Below are positions 57,469 to 64,000 of a DNA stretch of 64,000 nucleotides, piece by piece. Within the stretch, counting starts at the first letter, position 1. The number at the start of each line of letters is the position of its first letter. Below the pieces are notes generated by a model that worked only from the letters and a program-made list of their open reading frames with translations, was not told the DNA's origin and made no database searches. Source of the stretch: Carettochelys insculpta (lineage: Eukaryota > Chordata > Testudines > Carettochelyidae). The DNA lies in the NCBI RefSeq assembly GCF_033958435.1, contig NC_134150.1, positions 38,559,501 to 38,623,500 on the forward strand, given 5' to 3'. Position numbers and translations under genes: made by a program.

Positions 57469-58439
57469 ATTGCAACATTCTCTCAATGAAACACAAAACT
57501 TGAAAGCACTCATTTTGACTTTTGCCCATTGAAAATGTCATCAAAATCAATGTGTTCCCCTGAATCATTTTGATATCAGTGAAACTCTTTATTTTAACTG
57601 AAAACTGTTACAGCGAAAATTTTGATTTGCACAACCTAAAAACCACTAAAGTCAATGATACGCCCATCAATTTCAAATGAGCTTCAGATCAGCACATTAC
57701 TGGGCAAAAACCCAGATCAGTTCCAGTCTGTTATTTGTGGCCATGTTGGATTCTAATATGCAAATCTGCCATCACCTAAATGCCACTTCCATGCCAGTGC
57801 CAATTCTCTTCTATGAAAGTCTTCAGTGTTGCCTTTGAATCATGCATACATAGCCTTGCACCTGTGGAAAGAGAAAATGGTACTGTTTGTGTAAGTTTTT
57901 TGAAGGAATCCAGTTCAGTTGAATGTGTATGTAATGTGGGATGCCTGAGACCACAGGGGAAAAAAAGACAGTTAAGGTACTGGTTAGTATGTGCCAAATA
58001 TTTACCACCATGTAATAAGAATAGGAGTGGATTTGATTTTGAAGGCTATTTGAAGCCATACTGTGTGCTTCTCTAAATAAGGAAAACCCAGAGGCACAAG
58101 TACTTCAGGATGTGTAAAATGTGGATTTTCCTCCCATATTTTTGATGTTCATAATATGTGTTTATAACTCTTACAATACAGTACGGGCTTAGTATGAGAA
58201 AGGAAGAAAGTTTCATTTATTTCCAGAAAACTTGCCAGTTCTCTATAACTTTCCATTTCTTTTAACACAAAGCTCAGGAACAATAGCCTCAAAGTAACAG
58301 CAACAAGGCCACGAAACAGATGGACTTTGAAAAGTGCTGCTCCTAAGCATTGCATATGGACTGTCATTCCCCATATTTATTACAGAGCAGGGTAAATGTG
58401 CTGTAAAGCGTCAGTTCAGCAACTTCAGAATCATAATAA
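57469..58439. other. Unassigned AT-rich stretch
   Basis: It includes TTTCA/TGAAA-rich text at 57470-57630 like that at 42490-42700. No gene was recognised. Confidence 0.4.
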
Positions 58440-58605
58440 TTGGTGCTTCTACAGCACATTACATCTTCAAAGCACATTGAAAACATGCACTAAAAAGTAG
58501 ATACTGTAAATAGTGCCTTCCTGGTTGAAAGAGGCAGAAATAGTATGTGACTGGCTCAAGATCACACAGCTTGTTTCAGAGTCCTCATTAGAAGTAAGTA
58601 ATTGC
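58440..58605 (-). mobile_element. MIR-like SINE, antisense
   Basis: 'catcttcaaagcacattgaa', 'ctggctcaagatcacacagc' and 'ttgtttcagagtcctcatta' are the complement of MIR core and tail in order. Confidence 0.6.
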
Positions 58606-58768
58606 CACCGGTTCAAATAAGCCAGAACAGGCAAAAGGGGCTGGGGAGCTGTGCACTCCTCTTGTTTCAAAGAAAGAAGAACAGAGGGGATCTCCCTTGC
58701 ATTGCCCTGGCATGGGAAAGCAGGTCCTTTCGTTGATGGTTGAAGGCCAAGTTCCCCTTTTTGTCAAA

Positions 58769-59099
58769 GGCTTGGTCTACACTAGGGAGTTCGGTCAATT
58801 GCAGATATGCAGTTCTAGCTACAGCACCACCCTTTAAATGACACAAAATTGCTGTACTAGAATTGCATCACTAGAATTGACTTATCTGCAATCAACTTAC
58901 CTGGCTGCCCCCACAGAGGGAGATCTGCAGGAGAAACTCTCCCATTGACCTCCCTTACTCCTCGTAATATCGAGGAATACAGGGGTTGACTGCCGACCCC
59001 AGAGAGTCTGATTTCACACAGCTATACCAGGCACATAATATCGAACCCCTGAAGATCAACCCTGGCCGGGTCGCTCTTCCCAGTAGTGTAAGCATAACT
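58769..59099. mobile_element. Inverted-repeat element, family G
   Basis: It runs from 'ggcttggtctacactaggga' to 'agtagtgtaagcataact', imperfect inverted repeats. 'acttatctgcaatcaactta' and 'tcaattgcagatatgcagtt' form internal inverted pairs. No clear target duplication was seen. Confidence 0.65.
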
Positions 59100-60374
59100 T
59101 TTGTCTCACTCTCCTTCCAGGCCTGGGAATTTCTAACGCCCACTCCTGTGAGATTCTGCTCTCACTAGCACAAATGTTAAACCACACCAACCTCATTGAC
59201 TCACTTCTGTGGGATTAATCCTGACTGAGATCAGAATCTTGATCCATGTCTCTGTCTCTGTCTCTCTCTCTCTCTCACACACACACACACTATTTCCTTT
59301 CTGATTCCCCTCTCATGCTCACAAAAATAAATTGAACTTAGTTTTCCTAAATGCTGTTGATAGACCCTTGTGTCATTTAAAGGGTTGGAATTGCAGCTCC
59401 ATTAAACTGCCTTTCACCCACATTTTTCTGTTCTGAAAAAAAGTAAGCTCTGTTGCTGTATTCACTTGGGATAGAAGGGAGTAAGTTTGTCTCATTTCAG
59501 GACTTCTTATTTTAATTCCCTAGCCAAACAGACAAAAATGGAGGGGGACCTGATGTGGGATTTGGGTGTGTACAAAACATCTGAAACTGATGTTTTTGGA
59601 ACATCTAGTTAATAAATTAAAAAAAGAAGTGATATGGGTTTTTTATATATGCTTGTGCGTGTGAGGATGTTTTTGGCCATTCATCCCCTTTTGAAGGTGT
59701 GTCACCTAATTACGGTCTTTCATCCTTCTAGTGCCCGGTCAGAACATGCCAATCCCTTTTACAGCAATTGATTATGACTTGGAGGTTTCCACATTCCAGC
59801 CAGTTCAGAGAGCTTGGATATTTGTGAGTACCTGAATAAACTCCTTTAATCCAAAAACAAACTCCACCTGAAAGAGACTGCATGAAAAGGCCTTTCATAC
59901 GGTGTTTTCAAACTTACTGGCTCGTGGTTTCTTTGGATTTGACCCCACTTCCTGTACTAATGGTCTCTGAATGCATTCCCAATTGTGGCTTCTGGGTCTA
60001 TAAGGTACCCAGAATTAATGGGGAAGAGGAAAAAGAGTCATACGGTAACTGCTTACATAGAAAATGCTGTCTGCATGAGCAAAATGGACGTGAATGGGAA
60101 AGGAAACAACATGGTAGGAATGTCCAAGGGACTTCAGCTAGGCTTTTAAAATAAACTAGTCCCTTGACATTGACGCTTTAAACAGTTTTGGCTCCTAGCA
60201 AATACACAATACCTTGCAAGTTCCCTTTAAACTTATCTTTCCCAAATGTAAGAAGCTATACTTCACTGGTTCATGTGTTCCTGTGTCTAAGAAATATGGT
60301 AACATGACTGTAAATGTGTTGATGATCTGATGGAAGCCCATCAAAAGATTTCTGCTCCAGATAGTTGAGGCGAC
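59100..60374. other. Unassigned stretch with a microsatellite
   Basis: A (CT)n(CA)n run lies at 59249-59290. No gene was recognised. Confidence 0.5.
59249..59290. repeat. (TCTG)/(CT)n(CA)n compound microsatellite
   Basis: Imperfect TCTG/CT units are followed by about eight CA units. Confidence 0.9.
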
Positions 60375-60718
60375 GGGTCTGTCTACACAGCAAAAGTATT
60401 TTGAAATAACAGCTTTGCTAGCGTCTATACCATGCAACCACTCTTCTGAAATAATTTTGAAATAGCGGTTGGCTTATTTTGGAGTAGGTAGATCTTATGC
60501 CATGAGGAATAGCACCTATTTTGAAATAGAGAGGGAACAGAGCCTATTTTGAAAGAATAGTGCATCCAATGGCTCTGATTCAAAATAGGCTCTATTGTGT
60601 GTGGACGCTATATTTCAAAATAGCTGAGAACTATTTCCAAATGCATTTTTTGTGTAGCAGCAATAAATCTCTTCTGAATTAGCTTATTTTGAAATGAAGC
60701 TGCTGTGTAGACGTACTC
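60375..60718. mobile_element. Complete inverted-repeat element, family D
   Basis: 'gggtctgtctacacagcaaa' on the left faces 'gctgctgtgtagacgtactc' on the right. Internal 'attttgaaataacagctttg' and 'agcttattttgaaatgaagc' are mirror motifs. Flanking trinucleotides do not match (GAC and TAT). Confidence 0.8.
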
Positions 60719-63304
60719 TATGAGACTAGATCTTGTGACAGTTGTAAGCATCTCCCTTCTACTGAAACCTTTGTGAGAGCAGTGCACTCAGCACCTCAGA
60801 GAGGCACTCAGCACCTAACAGGATTGGGCCATCAGTTGGCTATTTAAATTCATTGAGCCAAAATCTTTCCGGGAAGCATCACTTTTATTTTAATTTTACT
60901 TAATTTATTAGTTTAGGCCAAAACGTTCAAACTACTGGAGCAAATAACGTTCAGTAGAAGTTGTTTGTTTTAGCACCCGTGTTTTCCTCTGTCCTTAGCT
61001 ACAGTGCAGTTTTCAGCACCTCTGAAAACCAGGCTGTTTCAGTTTAGGAGCCTGAATATGGAGTTTGGTAACTAAGATTAGAGTCCCACGTTTTAAAATG
61101 TGTGTTTTTTTGCTTCCTTACAGAAGTGCGTTAACTGATGCATTGGAGTACAAGACTTAGCTGGTGGAATTAATTCTTTTGCTGATATATGATCTGCTCC
61201 CACCACCCTGATCAGACCCTTTTCCTTCCTGTAAATCAGTTGTGCTTAGTCTGATAAACTGTATTTATGGTGCAGGACTTGCCTATACTAATATTTGTTG
61301 ATGAGTTATTCAGATTTTTTGTCATCATTATAGCACCTAGTGCTCCATAAAACATGACCATATGTAATGTACGTGGATATTTGTCAAATGTAATGTACGT
61401 GGATATTTGTCTACATTTAACTGCCATTATTTGGTGGTCTGAACTGATATATTTGTGAACGCACAGTGCCTTGATTTCAGTATCCTGTGAAACGCAGCAT
61501 CTAATAAAGCAGAGGAAAGAAGTGACGGACTTTGGCTTCCTGCAGCCCATCCTCAGAGATGGAAACTCCCGGTGTTGACTGACTGGTTTGGCTGACTGAT
61601 AAGTCAAGCAGTGGCTCTGGGCCAAGAGAAGGACTGTAACTCCTTCAACGCAAGATTAATGAGTGCCTGGAGCCCAGATGCTGATCTTAATTACTTCACT
61701 TATTCCTGATTTGTACCAGCGTAAGAAATTCAAATTTAGCTCATGAGGTCTTTTCATCCCATGCGCACATGCTTCCTGGTTGCCACCTGACTTTGTGCGG
61801 CAAATGATAAGCCAAAAGAACCCGTCCCCTGGAGAATAGACACTACAGCTAGGAGTTGGCAGTCCTGCTCACACAATATTGATATAGTAGATTTTTTTGG
61901 AGTATATACCTACCATTAGTGACTGTTTACCTTCAAGATAAACAACACTAGAAAATGCCACATTACTGTCACGCAGCAGCTTTTGTGTTTCCTTGATGTT
62001 CAAGAGGTACAGCAGAAAATGACATTCTCTCCAGACTGATTCACATGCAGTGGCCAAAGAGGTCACTGTGCTGCCAGTAAGCTGTGTGACCTATCCATTT
62101 CCCAGTAAGGTTCCAGTTGTGGGCGCCAGCGCCCGGACAATGGGAAAAGGGGTGGCTGAGTCTCCAACAAGCATGGATTAGAGGTTTGGGTTTGGAATGC
62201 CTGTGTTGGGATAAATTTTGAATTAAAAAAAAAAAAACCTGAGGGCAAAGTTGAAATTAAAAAACCCAAACCAATCTTTGATTTCTTCTCTGAAATGACT
62301 TCACTGCATACCCACTGTGGCCACAAAGCACGACTGCCTTCATGGGCTTGACTCTGGGAAGATGTATCACTTCCCTTTGGGAAATAGGGACAATATTGTC
62401 ACTAACCATAGCCTGTTCTGAGCCAGCTTTATTTCAGTGGGATCCTTCTGCATTTTTTACTCTTCTCACAAGTTGTAATACGCCAAGTAAGCTGGAAAGC
62501 TACCCTCAGCGGCTGAGTTTGTCCGCAGTCCTGAGGCAGAGGAAGGTCAGAAAAGGATGAGTGTTTTTTAAAGGTCTGATTAATGCGGATGTGGCTGCTG
62601 GAGTTTTGAGATGACTGGAACCATGTCACCTGATACCATCTGTTACTCGCTTACAGCCCCATTTGATCTCCTTGCTGGTTAACCCCTTGCAGGCTGAGCC
62701 TTGGCTATGTCCTCCTTCTTGCCATCCGCTCACAGCCAAACCCCATTATCTTCTTTCGTCCCAGGATGTAATAAATAGCATAAGTTCCAGTGGTACTGAG
62801 CATTTATTCATAGTCACAAGACACATGTATTTGGATGTGCAGGTAAGGGAGAGGGGGCTGATTTTATTTCGAGAAACATCTTGCCTCAGTGCCAGAAGAG
62901 GCCACAGCAGAGCATAGAAACTAACATGCAATACAAGGGGTAGTAAGATAACCTTGGTCCAATGCTTCTGATGCATGTAAAGTAGCATTATCATCCGGTC
63001 CCAGTTTGGCTGTGTGGCTGCGAAGAAAAACTAAAAAATATCTGGGTCTTTACTTCAGCATTCACCTCTGGTTACTCATCTGCAATAATATGCACGTATT
63101 ATCACTTCAAGGACTAGAGCTAGGTCAAGGGAAGTTCATGTCAACACGAGCAGAATTAGACCCCTATGCATTCTACAAACAGCAGCCTGTGCAGGGTGTG
63201 GAGGTCAGATTAGACTGATGCACATAGGAATCTGCATCTGCAAGCTGTATCCAAGGCTGTGCTCATTCATTTGTCCAAACCAGCAATATTATTGAAATCC
63301 TACT
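60719..63304. other. Long unassigned non-coding stretch
   Basis: Apart from the 26-bp tandem duplication at 61362-61411 and a poly-A run at about 62225-62237, nothing was recognised. Confidence 0.45.
61362..61411. repeat. Tandem duplication, period 26 bp
   Basis: 'atgtaatgtacgtggatatt' with the following TGTC occurs at 61362-61385 and again at 61388-61411 without a change. Confidence 0.9.
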
Positions 63305-63439
63305 TCATAGTTTCAGATAGTTTAAGGCCAGAAGGGACTACTAAACATCTACTCTGACCTCCTGTGTAATGCACTTGGTCAGGTTTCATACATCATTAGC
63401 GGGGTTTCATCCAGTTATTCCTGTAGCGAGTCCAGTAAC
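63305..63439 (-). mobile_element. CR1-type LINE 3' end, antisense, interrupted by PLE dimer
   Basis: 'agtttaaggccagaagggac', 'tctactctgacctcctgtgt' and 'ttcatccagttattcctgta' follow the complement of a reptilian CR1 3' end. It is cut at 63453 by the next element. Confidence 0.7.
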
Positions 63440-63453
63440 TTGTCCAACTAAGT

Positions 63454-63787
63454 AACAGAGAGAAAGCTGTGCTAGTCTATATACTATCAAAACAAAAAAG
63501 CAGTCAACTAGCACTTTAAAGACTAACAAAATCATTTATTAGGTGATGAGCTTTTGTGAGACAGGCCCACTGCTTCAGACCAGAGCCATAATGGACCAGA
63601 CTCAATATTTAAGGCACAGAGAACCTCTGATTTGTCCACCTTGATTACTACTTTTGGTTATCTGTGCCTTAAATATTGAGTCTGTTCTGGTACGGCTATG
63701 GTCTGAAGAAGTGGGTCTGTCCCACGAAAGCTCAGCTTACAAATTATTTTGTTAGTTTTTAAAGTGGTACTTGACTGCTTTTTTGTT
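63454..63787. mobile_element. Inverted-dimer PLE-derived element 6 (family 2 tail)
   Basis: The left arm 'caaaacaaaaaagcagtcaa' to 'ccagactcaatatttaaggc' mirrors the right arm 'gccttaaatattgagtctgt' to 'tacttgactgcttttttgtt'. A centre near 63635 follows the PLE 3' UTR also seen at 49095-49145. The 14-bp duplication TTGTCCAACTAAGT flanks it (63440-63453 and 63788-63801). It inserted into CR1 sequence. Confidence 0.9.
63700..63736 (+). ncRNA. Hammerhead-ribozyme-like motif, family 2, partly degraded
   Basis: CTGAAGA (63703-63709), stem II GTGGG/CCCAC and GAAA (63726-63729) are intact, with AGCT after them. Stem I, GGT against AGC, keeps only two of three pairs. The left arm copy (minus strand, about 63545-63580) has core changes. 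Confidence 0.45.
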
Positions 63788-63801
63788 TTGTCCAACTAAG
63801 T

Positions 63802-64000
63802 TGACATAAAATGTTAATCAGAGCACTTTTAAAATCTATTCTACTTTAATTATCCATATTTTAGGAAAGCTTTAATATTAACATTTTCTCTTTGTGAGAA
63901 GTAGCTTGATTTTTCTGAATGGCAGTGCTGCCCAGAAAGGACTGAGGTAGGTTAAAAGTCTGTTTTGAACACAACCTGGCATTTTGCAGGCTAAAGTGAA
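63802..64000. other. Unassigned non-coding end of window
   Basis: No gene or repeat was recognised. Confidence 0.5.

Noticed and set aside
58769..59099. TTTTGTC on both sides as a target duplication of the family G element
   Set aside because: The match is not adjacent to the element ends on either side, so it is likely chance.
1..64000. A host protein-coding gene or conserved exon anywhere in the window
   Set aside because: No frame outside transposons shows a recognisable domain. Short exons of an unknown gene cannot be excluded by eye; a protein or transcript alignment would be needed.

Overview
The window looks like non-coding vertebrate DNA, most likely from a turtle. Three signs point that way. 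There are two tRNA-derived SINEs of the turtle type, with an A-box near 16908 and the tail reading 'ggtcctgc...tccaacc'-like text (16899-17100; antisense copy 27424-27603). There are several chicken-repeat-1 (CR1) LINE copies, one ending in the 'gttcttatg' tail usual in turtles and archosaurs. There are many GGCTATGTCTACAC-ended inverted-repeat elements. Composition is AT-rich with scattered microsatellites. I see no operon, no ribosome-binding-site pattern and no convincing host exon, so the window reads as intergenic or intronic DNA. Species assignment is inference.

Layout. The window opens inside a large palindromic inverted-repeat element (1-354) joined to a second, related one (355-537). 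Further members of this terminal-repeat group lie at 3087-3529, 8935-9138, 18799-19222, 25343-25837, 38104-38352, 41364-41784, 44500-44626, 47161-47495, 55918-56180, 58769-59099 and 60375-60718. hAT-type elements with 8-bp target duplications lie at 19430-20316, 21095-21281, 22001-22333, 26400-26528, 41174-42265, 52067-52929 and 57160-57460. Elements with TA duplications (Tc1/mariner or pogo-like) lie at 1885-2197, 18764-20408 and 24221-25226. CR1 copies lie at 12507-12955 (-), 23028-23420 (+), 33144-33610 (-), 35451-37006 (+, with an unbroken 442-codon reverse transcriptase ORF) and 63305-63439 (-). LTR-type material lies at 10605-11170 and 55430-56850.

The most interesting layer is a set of Penelope-like element (PLE) sequences. 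A decayed PLE coding copy with a GIY-YIG endonuclease domain (47935-49258) ends in a 3' tail. The same tail, and that of a sister family, recurs as short head-to-head inverted dimers at 13224-13406, 30301-30470, 38481-38910, 42971-43136, 45698-45904 and 63454-63787. Each is flanked by an 8-14 bp target duplication. The best-preserved copies contain a compact hammerhead-ribozyme-like motif: CUGANGA, a 5-bp stem II, GAAA, a palindromic AGCU stem III and a short stem I. Stem I differs between the two families but remains paired.

Nested insertions give a relative chronology in three places: 18764-20408, 41174-42265 and 63305-63801. Nothing in the window requires a functional host gene. The single longest intact reading frame is the CR1 reverse transcriptase fragment.
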